Shown piece after piece: positions 1 to 13,000 of a stretch of 64,000 nt of DNA. The translations under genes were made by a program, and so were the position numbers. Source of the stretch: Rhynchospora pubera (taxonomy: Eukaryota; Streptophyta; Magnoliopsida; Poales; Cyperaceae); assembly GCA_028095005.1 (NCBI GenBank), contig CM051459.1, positions 319,860,513-319,924,512 on the forward strand, read 5' to 3'. Under the pieces are notes generated by a model. It saw only the letters and a list, made by a program, of their open reading frames with translations, searched no databases and was not told the origin of the DNA. Position 1 is the stretch's first letter; each line of letters begins with the position of its first letter.

Positions 1-1603
1 AATAGGCAGAAAAGAGAAAAATATTATTGCCATCATTCTGGCTAAGGAGAAATTAAAGAAGGTCAGAAATTTCCGCCTAACACCATTTTCTGCCCTTCAA
101 AACTGTAAGTTTCTATTATGATTTATTATTTATATGAAATACATGATCCTGGAAATTAATTAAGAAATATTATGAAGAATTAATATTTTAATTTCTAACA
201 TCTAATCCCCAAGCTTTCATAATTTTTGCTTTTTACTGAGTCGACACTTTAACGCCTCACCCTGACAGCCTGACTTTATTATATCATGCAAATGGAAAAT
301 AAATAGTTGGAGTTTTCTGATGCTTCCATCAATGATCGACAATGTCTAGTGCCCCTATATAAAAAGACCAAGAGAGTGACTCTAATTTTACCGTCTTTAT
401 TTTTGGGGATAAAATGTCCTTCTATGCAAGTGAGCGACACCTTGAAATTATGCAGCCGCACAATATTATGCCGCGAGAATATAAGGAGTGCACTTAATAA
501 ATAGAAAAAAAATGTTTAGCAAATCCTAAATATATTAAATAAAAATGTATGAACTGCATCGATAAATAAACACTTATAAATATTATCTCTGTTACTTTTT
601 CTACACATAAAAATATTATGATAAAAAAATAATAATAATCCCCTTGGACAATTTCTAGATGTTTTTGAAGCTCATGATTATTAGAATAAAGTAAAATTTT
701 CCATTTTTTTTGTGTGCATGTGATATGCGGAAATAGCATAGATCATATTTAATTGTTTGAGATATAAACTATTTCTTGTTAATTTTTTTTTCTAAAAATC
801 ATGATAAAGAATTAAAAATATAAAAATAAAAAAGTAAAATGCAAAGAAATTTGCATCACCCTCCATATAGAGAGATGAGTTTGAAAAATAATCATCAACA
901 AAAATTTCTTTTAAGATTACTTAAGTCATTAATATAATTAATAGAGTGAATCGAATTTTGGTATTGGTGTAATATTAAAATTGGGTTTGATTGAAAGGTT
1001 CAAGAATACAAAAATTTTGTTTATGTCACACGTGATACTACTATTATTATGACAATATGAATCGTAATGTACATGCATAACTACTTCTAAATTTTATCAG
1101 TTAAGTTTATCTATGATAACAATATATTATTTTATATAGCTTTATAACCTATTCGTGTTTTTCTTATATTAAAAGGTATTAATTGACAACTATTTATGTT
1201 CACAATAAATTTTATTTTATTTTTTTTACATTTTTATATTTATTTATATTATTTACATATCATGCCTATAAAAATATAATGATATTTTATGAATGTTATA
1301 ATGTTCGCTAAACTTTGAACAATTTGATATTAATGATCCTTAATGCAACACTTATTTAAATTACATATTATTTGGGTTGTGCATTAAATGTTTGTCGATA
1401 TAGTTATAAAGTTTTTTGTAGTTTCTAAACTCGTTTGAATTGACTTTAAAATAGTATTAGAATTAATTAGTAGTCTCTTTCTTTCTTTTTTTGGCGTATT
1501 TCTAGATTTATCTTTTTTTCACCCTTATATAGTTAGATTTATCCTCCAATGTGCATCAGACTTAATACTTGCACTGTATATATTTATTATCTCTACTTCA
1601 TAA
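1..1603. other. intergenic, AT-rich, nothing recognised
   Basis: Only short frames with many stops occur on both strands, and none resembles a known protein. The stretch is AT-rich with homopolymer runs. It ends at the 9-bp target duplication of the MITE at 1613. Confidence 0.6.
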
Positions 1604-1612
1604 ATAGATTTT

Positions 1613-2015
1613 GAGATGGGCTAAAATCAGCCACGACTGACGGATGCAACTGTCAGCTACGATCAAATTTCAATTTTTAAGATTCTAACAGTCGATCCGA
1701 ACCGTTCAATGTGTTCTCCATATTGAAATCTCATTGGAGACCAAATTTTACATTTTTCTGATTTTATTTACTATTTTTTTGAGATTTTTAAAAATCATAG
1801 TTATTGAAGGGTCCATAATTGTTTACATTAAGAATTTGTAAAATATCAAACAAATACTAAAAAATTTAAGAAAAATATAAAATTTTGTCTCCAACGAGAT
1901 TTCAATATGGAGAACACATTGAACGGTTCGGATCGACTGTTAGAATCACGAAAATTGAAATTTGATCGTAGCTGACGATTGCATCCGTCAGTCGTGACTG
2001 ATTTTAGCCCATCTC
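1613..2015. mobile_element. Mutator-like MITE, copy A (403 bp, 9-bp TSD)
   Basis: Long terminal inverted repeats start GAGATGGGCTAAAATCAGCC and run inward for well over 100 bp, so the element can fold back almost completely. The direct 9-bp repeat ATAGATTTT flanks it at 1604-1612 and 2016-2024; a 9-bp TSD is the hallmark of Mutator-type transposition. The AT-rich centre has no coding capacity, so movement would need a transposase from elsewhere. A second copy of the same length lies at 26950-27352. The pair of inverted 'TTCAATATGGAGAACACATT' blocks is shared between the copies. The element lies upstream of the L18a-like gene. Confidence 0.9.
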
Positions 2016-2509
2016 ATAGATTTTTCATATATTTTTATACATCTCTAATTGTATTTTTCAGATTAATAACTAAATGCAGAATTACTCATTCTAATCTGAA
2101 TTTACCTACCCAAAATAACTCCAGCTGTAGATCCGCATCCTTCAGAAACGAAAAGCTGTAATTAAAATTTGGTCCCTAGACCCGGTCCTACATCTTTGCA
2201 TGCTAACCACAGATTTCTAAATTTGAAGGTCATTTTCAATTAAAGTTTGTTTAGGTCATCTTAACAGGACTATTTTGTGAAAATAACTTCTCCAGAGTAC
2301 TACTGTACTCACCGCCTCTTTACAACTCTATGGCAAAACTCCCAACAAATCCGTATACCGAGTCTTATTTTTGACCATCTGCATCAATACACAACATAAA
2401 GCGAGCCGCAGAAGATCAGAAACAAAAACGCCACAGGGAAAGAATTGTTGGGGTGAAGAAGCCCTCTGTTAGAGAAGAGAGACAACGACATGAGAGATTT
2501 CAACCTCTT

Positions 2510-2552
2510 TCTCACTCTCTCTCTTTCTCTTTCTCTTTCTCTTTCTCGCCTC
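2510..2552 (+). repeat. CT-rich pyrimidine tract in the 5' leader of the L18a-like gene
   Basis: A run of CTCTCTCT and TTTCTC units lies in the probable first, non-coding exon of the gene that follows. Such CT-rich leaders (Y-patch or CT microsatellite) are common near plant transcription starts. The transcription start itself is not visible, but is likely within about 100 bp upstream. Confidence 0.55.
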
Positions 2553-2617
2553 TAAGCCAAGCAACGATTCTCTCTCTACAACTTCTTAATTTCTCCGTTT
2601 ATGCGACACAGCGCGCA

Positions 2618-3116
2618 GTAAGTGATTTTTCTTTGAATTTATTTATAATATTTACCCATTTACTTGCTCAATTTGGTGCTTTTTCTCCGTCAATTCGATT
2701 TTTGTTTCTTTTTTGTGGGTTTTACGAACTGTCGAGATTTTGGGTTCGATTGAAGTGGAGAGATCTGTATTTTAATCGTCTCTAATTTGCATTTAGGGAC
2801 TTATGTTTTCAGATAATTACAGAAGGCGTCGTTCAATTATTTAGGGACTTATATTTTACTGGTGTTTTCTGATGTATAGTTTGATTAAATTGCACGAAGA
2901 TCGTCCCTGTAGTAAATTCGGATTGCATTTATTATAAATCTTGAAATCTTACCACTTGAAATGTTTCTCAGGATAGTAATTTCTAAAATTGAATACCTCT
3001 TTGTTGTTCATATTTCATTGCGATGTCTTAAATTTGCTTTTTTTGTTTTCTATTTTTGCACTTTCATTTTGTTTTTAACTTACTGCTATGTTTATTTAAA
3101 TCAATTCTCAATGCAG
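2618..3116 (+). other. probable 5' UTR intron of the L18a-like gene
   Basis: A strong donor (GCGCGCA|GTAAGT, GT at 2618) and an acceptor (CTCAATGCAG|GAAC, AG at 3115-3116) enclose a T-rich stretch of about 0.5 kb. It lies between the CT-rich leader and the start codon at 3179. Leader introns of this size are common in plant housekeeping genes. No transcript was available to confirm it. Confidence 0.6.
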
Positions 3117-3178
3117 GAACAAATAAAATCAAGCGTAGAATCAAGTACTAAGTAGTTGCAGTAACAGCTCTTGCATCA

Positions 3179-5429
3179 ATGGTGCAAGGTACATCATTAC
3201 TTTTTACTTCTATGCTAACTGCAGTATGTGCCATTTTAGTTTAATGTTTTTTTATTTCTACTTGATTTAGTTGCCATTTTGCTTAATTATCTTTATATGG
3301 CTAAATATACAACAGTAGACACATATTGGTGTAAAGAAGGTTAATGTTGGGTAATTTGTTAAAAAATTTGAGTACATTTGATTGTTATCGTGAACAGTAA
3401 AAATCTTTATTAGCTATAGAAAGAATAATAAATGATATGGTTGCAAATTTGTGCTGAAACTTTTTGGTCGCTCTTGTCAGAAAATAAAAGGAAAATTTGC
3501 AATTGATTACATCACTCTAGAGATGTAAAATGACCATGGTCTACAAAATAAACAGGATCTATTTTAATGTGCAAATTGTTAATTTCGAACTTGGTGGATA
3601 TAGGGGAAGTTTGTTGCTGCAAGGACTCTGGAACTTATGCATTAATCAAAGATGTGGAGGATCCACGGTTGACGATGTTCGACCGGCCTCTTCCCTGTTT
3701 TGGTTGTGGCATTGGCTGGTGCTCGTGAGTATTGTTAATATGTTTTAGTTTGTTTATTCTTTTCAAAGGATGTCCTGTACTGGTAAGGTTTGATGATTTT
3801 TGTGATTACCAGCACCAGTACTTCTGGATGATACTTACTGTTAATGGGTTTGTAGCTTCTGGCCCTTTTTTTGGATTTTGTTATCTGTAGTTGGCATCTG
3901 CTGCCACAAAGTGATCGCAGCTTACTGTTGTTGTTTTTGCGTGTCTGTTCGGAGTCGCACTGCCCAGGTTACACCTTAATCTAGTCCAAACTATGGCATC
4001 CTGTTATCATCACTTTTATGATATTAGATGTGGAGTCCTGGTACCAGTCAATCAGCACCTATTACATGTCAGAGATAGTACAGATAACAGTGTTGGTTCG
4101 GTCTGGTCATGAAGTTACGTGGAAGTTAGGATTGGAAATATGGCTTGGAACGGTGTTCATGGGATCTGTACTTGATAGTATTCTTCCATGTGTCACTTTA
4201 CTGGCTTGGTTGGCTTTTTAATCATGACCTGCTCGATTGGACCTAAAAAAGGATGTTGCAGTTGTGACTCGCTTTGTTTGTTACTTTTGCCACTATTTTT
4301 ACTATTTTTAATCTGCTTTCAGTTCTGATAGAATTGGCCCAAATGGCAATACTTCTATTTGTGTTCAAAAGCAATCTTACCATTAGTTCTTAGTTTTATT
4401 TGGGTACTTATCTGTCTTTGGTTTTACAACTGCATATGGTACCAAATCAGCCCACCTCGAGCTGACAAAATGGGAAATGTTAATTCACTGAATCTTTCCT
4501 TGTATGATGCAGATTTCTGCTAGGATTTTTGTGCCCAGTAATATGGTATGTTGCCGCAGCAATGCATATATTCAAGTACTATCACCGGGATCCACGCGAG
4601 CGTCCTGGTCTAACTGCTTGCTCATTCATGGTAATTGTGGGAAAAAAACTAATTTCTTGTTGTAAGACAAATACTATTTTTTTTACTGTTGGTTATAAAA
4701 CAAATACCATTTCTAGAACCACCTTCATGACACAATGAGATAAACTGTGGGAAAAAGTTTTGAGTAAAAAAGATTAAGCTAGTCTTACATTTTGGAACTT
4801 TACTGGGTATTGTGGCCTTAGTTTTGGGTGCAGATTTGGTACTTTAGGTTTTTTCTTTTTCCTTTTTTTTTTGGTTTCACTGTTTGCTGATCATAGATAA
4901 TGATCACACCTTTTGTATGAACTCCTTGGCATCAGCAAAGTATGCTGGCTATGGGTAGCTTTTTTCAAAAAAAGAAAGTCTACCTTGGGAAAAAGCTAAT
5001 TTCTTTTCTATGAATAGCTCATTGGTGTCTTTGCTTGTTATAAGGAAAAAAAAGGGATATGGAGACAATTCAATAGGTTGAGTATACATTTTGAAGAATG
5101 TTGCTTGACATTGTAGTTGTTGGGACCTGCAACTAAGACAATAAAACCTTTGCACTGTTTTATTCCAACTAGCATCTCGATTGTGATATCTTGGACCTTT
5201 AAATTTATGTCTTCCCTTGGAACTATAACATTAAGCTTAGAATTTCTGGTAATACGTATATAAATGTATATTTGCAACATGAATAGTAGATTGATCATAA
5301 ATTGAATCCCTGAGATTTATAAATAATTATTGAATATTTTTTAATATTCTTCTTTTATTTTTAAAAATTTTGCAGGCAATAGTATGTACAGTGGTTGTGC
5401 TAATTGTATTGGCTGTTGTTTTCATCTAA
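3179..5429 (+). CDS. 60S ribosomal protein L18a-like membrane protein, 100 aa
   Basis: Four coding exons: 3179-3188, 3604-3724, 4513-4630 and 5376-5429. All introns are GT-AG and the phases join to one 100-residue frame ending TAA. The first coding exon is only 10 nt (M-V-Q-G), a micro-exon that is easy to miss. Visible features: a Cys-rich N-terminus (EVCCCKDSGTYALIKDVEDP, residues 5-24); the family signature FDRPLPCFGCGIGW (29-42) leading into a first hydrophobic helix (about 38-63); the loop YYHRDPRERPGL (66-77); and a second hydrophobic helix (about 82-100) running to the C-terminus. This matches the plant family named 'ribosomal protein L18a-like', which is two-pass membrane proteins and not ribosomal subunits. 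Their biochemical role is not established; endomembrane location is inferred from the helices. The length fits the short subgroup of the family. Neighbours: a MITE about 1.2 kb upstream, and nothing coding for about 4.6 kb downstream. Confidence 0.88.
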
Positions 5430-5599
5430 ACGAGCAGGCTGCTAGATATCCCCAAATTGACCCCCAAGAATAATCTGAAGAATCTAATTGGCCCACAAAA
5501 TTATTGTCCTAAGCATCCAAATTATTAGATTTTGTGTTGCCATTGTAATATTCTGATGTCTATAATATAATTTCTCTGCTTGTTTCGTTAATTCATTTT

Positions 5600-8500
5600 T
5601 TGTTCTGTTAAATAAGACCTAGAAGAAAGAAAAGTAGAGCAAAAGAATCCGCAGAGTTAACATTTTTTGTTCTGTTGTATACTTTAAACTCACAGCTTAG
5701 AAATAATTGTAGCTGACAATTTTGTTGTTCATATAAAAAAAGAAAACCTGGTCTGTCATGCAGTTAAATTTTTTATTTTCCTTCTCTGCTACTAGTTATA
5801 ACCTGCCACATATTAGATATGACGAGTGAAGTTAAAATTTACATTTTGGTGATAGCTGCCATTTTGGCTACATCAAAAGAACATGAAATTGCTTTCTGAA
5901 TGGTAGGTTTCATGTCAATTGAGTTGTGCCCTTAGGATCGGTAATTATTAGATGCAACTATGCTTATCCACTATTTATCACAAGCAATCAAAGGCCAATT
6001 CTTGTCAACTTAGCCTGATTCGTCCAATTCAAAATAGCATTTTGTATATAATTAAGTCGACGTCTTGTGTTGCTTAATTCGGTTGCATTTAAATTAGTTC
6101 TAATTTAATTACTTGTACCTAAAAATATTGGATTTCGAAAAGAACTGTTTTATGTTATAAACATATTTGTGCATAAAAACATCCATACATACAAGGTAAA
6201 TCAGTCATCAGGCCCAAAAATTTTTTTTCATATCCTTACAAAAATAAAAAATAAAAAAGTAATCCTCCTGGGTAGCTTTGCCTCCTTCAATATCCTAGAT
6301 TTCTTCTCTTGCTGTTGCTGGTATCCTCAAGTAGTGCCATCCTGAGAGGACCGCTCATACTCATTGTACCAAAACCAGCAAAAAATTGGCGTTGTTGTAA
6401 GCCTATATAAGTAGCCAAAGAAAACATAACATTATATATTCCGACTTTAGTACAATGCATACCAAGATAAATCAAACAAAATAAAAAACTGAAGAAGTGC
6501 ACTTAATTCAATGATATCATACAGGATCGCCATGATGACAGAGAATCAGAGTTTGTTTTTTTAGTAAAACCACTTCTCGATGATATCATACAAGTGCACT
6601 TCAAAGGATGTCTGATAGAACTAATTAATCATCCACAGACACATCACCTGATTCCTAGGCCGAACTCTAACAAGACATTCAATGTAATGTAATTAATGAG
6701 CACATTATTTTGTCAAGTCATAGGAAAGGTTTCCCCCCCCCCCCCCCCTGTTTTTCAAGTATTTGCTGTGTGCTTGACTTGTGATTATCTGATGATCAAT
6801 TATTCGCCAGACATTTCCATAATTAGATTGATTCACAAACAAGCAAATAAGACTGCTCTAGCGGAAAGGTATAAAAAAAAAAACAATTATAGAACTATTT
6901 AAAATTTTCAATCTATGCACATACTTAAAAATGCTTCCTTCTTCATACGAAATCAAATTTGAGAAGGTTGAGCCGTATAAAAATTCATAATAACCACATA
7001 ATTTGTATATTAAATCAAATAATTTAGAAGAAATTTATATAAACAAATAAAGTTATAAAAATGAAAAACATACCTTATATACTCGTATGAGCCTGATCTG
7101 GAGCTACATCAACTGACAGGAAAACGAATAAGCCAAAACATCCATGAGTATTTTTCTTCTTATAAACCTTGCTTAACATTTTAGAACTTCAAGATCTAGG
7201 GAATTTCTAGGGTTTCAAACTCTTATCAAATAACGCTGTCACGGCGTTCAAAATAGGCTTGCTAATTCTATTTATAAACACTTACACCCATTTTGATCGT
7301 TGGATGTGATCTGAATAACGCTAAATAGAACACGTCATCCTTCTAGAATACCTAAACCTAAAAGATGTGGTCTTTCAAAAACTGAGGCGCAAAAAGTGAT
7401 AATGTGGTTATCAGAGAGCAAACTTATTTATTAAGCACCTTGTATCTTGATCCAGAAATGTTGTACGTTGTAGACTTGAAAAAGTACAAATTTCAGCCAT
7501 TGGATTAGTTGTATAATTCATAATGCAAGAGATTATATCTCAATCATGATCTCAGTCATCCGATTTAAGATGTGGAATTTCACCCATCTCCTTTATTAAC
7601 AAAGGCTTTGTAAAGCCACACATGGCTATGGCTTTGGTACTGACAAGAGTGAAAGTTTTCTGAAAACAAGTATGAACTTGAAACGGTACTGCTAAGGCGT
7701 CTGAAAGAGAAGTGAGCTATGAGAACAATATTCCAACCCATCAAAATTTTAAAAAGAAAGGTAAACTCATTTAAAATCAGACGCCTTAGCACAAGCCTGA
7801 CAAAATCATCACTAATCAAAGATGAAACAGATACATGAATAGTGAGATTCCAGAAAAATCAAGGAATCCCCAAAAGGATTTGAAATGGCAAAGAAGAACA
7901 ACAATTTGGATGCACCAGAAAATTATTATTCCAACAAAAGGTCTCATTTTAATGTTTTGACAAACAATCCAACAATAAGTACCACTTATTATGTTAATCA
8001 AATTTGTAATTTTTCCTTTAAAAGTGTGAATTGCAATTTTTTAAGAGTTATATATGCCTGGAATATACAATTGAATAATTTGAGGATTTAATGCATACCG
8101 TTTCCATTGACTTAAAGATACGAATCAATAATTATCTAGTTTTAGTCAAGCACTTTTTAATTAATCTTATAATCGTTTATGAAAGGTAATGTTCGATTGG
8201 AAAAGTTATGCTATATGTTAGAAATTAAATCACAATATGTGTTTTCTTTCCTTAAAATATGAATGAAACAATTGTTATGCACTTTCTAATCATTCATTTC
8301 TTTTGAAAGTGCATGCATAACATCACGTACCATAACGGTTCAATTTCATTGGATATCTCTTGACCTCCGTTGCTCTCTCATTTTATCTCGGTAACTGAAA
8401 CCTTTTCAAGTTTGGAAATTATACCGGGATTACAAAATGAATGGAATTTCTGTTCAGTTTGCAGCATGTGGTTTAGATTATATCCAATTTCATGTTCCCG

Positions 8501-9700
8501 TTGTTGTGTTAACTGATAATGCACTTCCATAAATTGTAGCAGAAAAAGTGTCACAGATAACCCATATCTCATTTTCCCTGAAATTATGTGACATTTTAAA
8601 CGCTATGAATGCGCCGACAGGTCAATTTAATTCGGTAATATGATTTATGTTAAGTAGATGTAAATTTTGGTATATAGCGGTTAGGAAATCATGCCAAAAC
8701 CAATAAAAATTGAAGCATATTGTTTATAAATTGTCTTTTTTATTATTTCCAATTGTAGAATTGCTCTATATTTTCATAGCAATTGAGTGCTATTAATATA
8801 TGATATGTTCTATCATCTTTTTTCTTTTTTTTTTTCTTTTTTTTTTAAGTTCTGTTCTATCAATTCAAAAACAGTAACAACAGCCAGTCCTATGGCACCC
8901 GCATGTGGGCAGTCCACCTTGGAACTGTCAAATTACCAATGATATGTTCTATCAATTAAATTTTAGACAGTAAACAGTAACAGCAGCAAGTCATTCACAC
9001 AATCATACTCCCTCAGGGAAGGTATCTCATTTCCTGGAAGCAACACCCAAAACTCGAAAAGTTGATTCATCAACGATAGAAATATAATTTTCCTGTACAA
9101 TCATTTCGTAATGGCAGATGGTTTCTCACGATATAAATTTTATTGGCTTTACCTAACTCCTTGAAACATCATTGTCTAAGATGTATCAAACCGTACAAAT
9201 TCACTGAATCAAGAGATCGAACCACTGAAAATTAAAGTCACAAACGTATCAGACCATACGTGATAAAATATATCAAAAGATAATCAGTACTCCAAAAAGG
9301 GTAAACAAGCTTCGCAATGACTTTCTGCTAATTTAAAGCATTTAGCTTCCAGATATGATATTAGACTTTTTTGACATAAGATGAAGATTTTAACAATCAT
9401 TTACGAAAAGCAAATAATATACCAAGCTATACTAAGTCTCCGAAGAGAATTTAGTAAAATACACATCTAACTCCAATGGTACAATACCCTACAAAAAGTT
9501 CAAATGGCCCCAATAAATACTAAACCAAACAGAAGCAAAATCTTTATAAGTTTGTTCTGAATGAACATAAGAAAAATAAAATAAAATAAAATAAAATAAA
9601 AGCAGGGATAAAACAACCTGATAAATGCAGATTTAACCCATCTTATTGTAATTAGCAAACAAAAAGGAAAAAAGAGAACATACAAGTAGCAATCAAACAA
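5600..9700. other. intergenic region without a supported gene
   Basis: No multi-exon model with recognisable protein could be built. A short minus-strand frame at 6502-6287 follows a plausible acceptor and encodes a tail containing QFFAGFGTMSMSGPLRMALL, but it matches no family I recognise and no upstream exons were found. A poly-C run of about 19 bases lies near 6731-6749. Near 8800-8990 a short segment (GATATGTTCTATCA plus CAGTAACA) is repeated about 130 bp apart, suggesting a small insertion. The 3' end of the kinase gene on the minus strand probably reaches to about 9.7-10.0 kb. Confidence 0.5.
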
Positions 9701-10077
9701 GACCACAACCTGCCACTAGAGAAGGCACATTTTGCTGCGCCAACCTGGGCAGCCAGGGCAATTTACCATTTTATCCCCCCAAAACCAACCTCTACCAAAC
9801 ATCTCAGCTCTGAAAGACTCTCCAACAGGAGCCTCCTTGAAGAATGACTATATCATATTATTTTACATTACTAGTAGCTCCTTTATATCTATTGTAGAAT
9901 GAGCTCAGTTCTTAGGTTCTATTTTTAGGCTAAGGCAGAGAAGGAGGGGGGACAGCAAACCTGACTGGAAAAAAGACAGGTGCATTCAACACAGACAGCC
10001 ACACTAAAGGGTGCATGCATTGAGAAAAAGATTAACAATAGTACAGTAGAAGTCACGAGAGAGACAGAAGAGCTAAA

Positions 10078-13000
10078 TTAAGGCGACATTCTTTCATACT
10101 TCTCTGCAGCCCCTCCATTTGACAGTGTTGAGGAGATCTCCATTTCTGTTGGACCTGGTGTTTACAACAATGACAAATAAAAATCAATTAAAAAAAAACC
10201 AAAAAAATTAATTAAACTATCAATCTAATAACAAGTTCACAAAGCGCCAGTCAGGTGACACTTGGCATCAACTGGTACTTTGGGTAGTGTAGTTTATACT
10301 TGTGAAGATAAAATTTGTTTAGTAAAAGAAAAACTCATGAAGCACATGTACCAAATATTGAACCAATCGAGGGCCGAGTCAGTGAAGAGCTCCTTTGCAT
10401 GTCTGGATTTTTAGATAAAGAATATGTGCATATTAGCTGATTAAATAATGTTAGATGAAAGCATATTGCTTGAAACAAGGCAGTATGATGGATCACACAC
10501 AAGGAATCTACAAGACAACACCTGATCTGGACATTGAATGGATCATCCGGTATAGGCGTATTGTTGATTTTTGATACAATAACCAGAATGTGACGGCATA
10601 TTTACACAATACCAGACTAAACAAATATTATATTTTATTGTTTTTGGTGGTCTGGCATATTATTCAATTGTTGAAAACAAAAGATCGTCAACATTATATT
10701 TCAGTAGAGTGAAATAAAAAACAAAAATGGTTATTGTATCAGTAATGTAGTGCACAACTTAATTCCTGTGTCAAATATTAGGTACTAAAACATAAATGAA
10801 TCACCAGATTGGTACTGTACAAATCAGTTCCTGGCCACATGAGTTATTGTACCAGTCAAGTACTGTACAAATCAGTCACTGTGCCACATGAGTTATTGTA
10901 CCGGTCAAGTACTGTACAAAGCAGTCACTGTGCCACAAGGGTTTTAGGTACTAAAAGACAAAAAGGAATACCAGATTGATGCAAGCCTTTAATGGCATCA
11001 AAGTTCTTGTATGTATATCCCACGAAGCTTAGATCTTTGGGGTTCAGTATCTGTCAAAACATAATAAACACATTTAGTTAGCACCTAACTTAAGCTATTA
11101 TCTGCTATTTAACTTATCTGTGTAAAGAAAATATAATTGCATTCGCTAGTTCAGACAAAAGCAATAGAACCAAGTGGCACTATGCCCATATCACTAGGGA
11201 CTCGCAGCTGTCATGGTGTATTACTCATATTAGTCTCTTCTACAGACCCTTAGATCTTGCCAAGTAGCACAAAAGTTGAGGCTTCTTACTGATAACTACT
11301 AAGTTTGTATGATCTTAATCATCTAAATTAGCAAATATCAGTAAGTTGCTCAATTAGGAGATCACAAAATAAAAAGTGTACCTTTCGTGAAGGCCCAGAA
11401 CCTGTTCTCATTGGAGTAGGTGGGTCAAGCTACAGTACAAAATTGAAATTAAATGCAAATTTGGAACAGAAAATAATAGAACCAACATTGAAAATGAAAA
11501 GAAAAAAAAAAAATCCATACCTCTTCAAACTTTTGAAAATTCCGAGTGTCAAGTTCGCTAGTGACTTGCGGCCTAAATGCAGCATCCATATCATACAGCT
11601 TGTCCCAAGGAACATTCCTAAACCATGGATGGGCCTTTCAGAAGAAAAAAGGTACACAATGAAATAATTATGAGTACAGGGAAGGAGATTATATGTGTTA
11701 TGGAAGGAGTTCATGGTTATAAGATAGGTACCTTAATTTGATCAACTCCAGCACGGTGTTCTGCATCACATAGCAATCTAGTCATGAGATCGATTGCATC
11801 TACAGATAATTGTGTGTCTTCTGGAAACTTCAAATGATTTCTCCAGTGAACAATCTGAAGATTTTAGTTGAATGAAAATATTGTAAGAAAACGTGCCAAA
11901 GTGGTTCATATACATAGCATGCTCTATAAGTGCGTACTTTGCTAAATTAATCAACAATTTATCCAACGCGTACTGGATAAACCAGTCATGCTTATATGTC
12001 ACCTAACTTCACATGCTTCTGTTTTAAGAAATGAACAGGAGATATAAGTAGAAGCCCTAGTTAAAGGCTTTCACCCCAAGTCTCAAGTTAAATAACACCC
12101 AAGATAAAAAAAAAAGTCTAAGCCTTTTATCCCAAACAAGTTGGGTAGGCTAGAAATGACACCCCGACCCTGGTCATTTCTTGTATATATGGCTGAGTTT
12201 TTACGCTGGCTCGCCAAGCGTATCGCAAGCATGCGGGCTTGAACCCTGGACCTCTTAGAAGAGAGTCAAGTGCTCTTACACCCAAGATCAAACTTGCAAA
12301 AAAAAAATGTGTTTACTAGATTAACCTTTCGACATGTAGTTATTGGATCATCAGAATAGAATGGGGGATAGCCAATAAGCATCTCATACATTATTGCGCC
12401 CAAAGACCACCTGCCAAGAATGTATAAATGAACAAGGATTAAGCATATAATGGAAAAGGCTGCTGTTACACATCAATGACATCTGAAGGAAAAATTCAGG
12501 AACATAATCTCAAACCAAAAACTCAAACAAATCAATTATATATGACTAGCTTACTAACCAATCACACTCCATGCCATATCCTTTCTTGAGCAACACTTCT
12601 GGAGCAATATAATCAGGTGTCCCAACAGTTGAGAAAGCCTACATAATTCAAAAAAATTCAAAATAGATTCAAGAACTCACCAAAGACACAAATATAAAAT
12701 GGAAATCATAGAAGTAAAACAGATACTTCCTGTTGATGTCTGGATGAGTAATTGGTATATAGAAACAACATTAATGTATAGGAAATAATTACATTCCACT
12801 TTCCAGGAGGTGCAACAAAACCTGATGTAAACCGATAAACATGTGAGTGTGATTAGTCATTTTTTAGGTAAAATAAGACGAGTACCAATTTTCTACGGTT
12901 CCTCTGCCAATGCTGGAGCTGCTCATGGGCACTGCTCCACCTCCGGCCTGATTCAGGTGCATCAATATCCATTGACTCTCTCAAACTTTCATCAGCCATT

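Noticed and set aside
2453..2785. 110-codon plus-strand frame at the L18a-like leader
   Set aside because: It starts at GTG, is a low-complexity Ser/Phe frame from the CT tract, and is cut by the likely leader intron.
6287..6502. 71-codon minus-strand frame with a plausible 3' terminal exon look
   Set aside because: No matching upstream exons and no recognisable family; kept only as a note in the intergenic entry.
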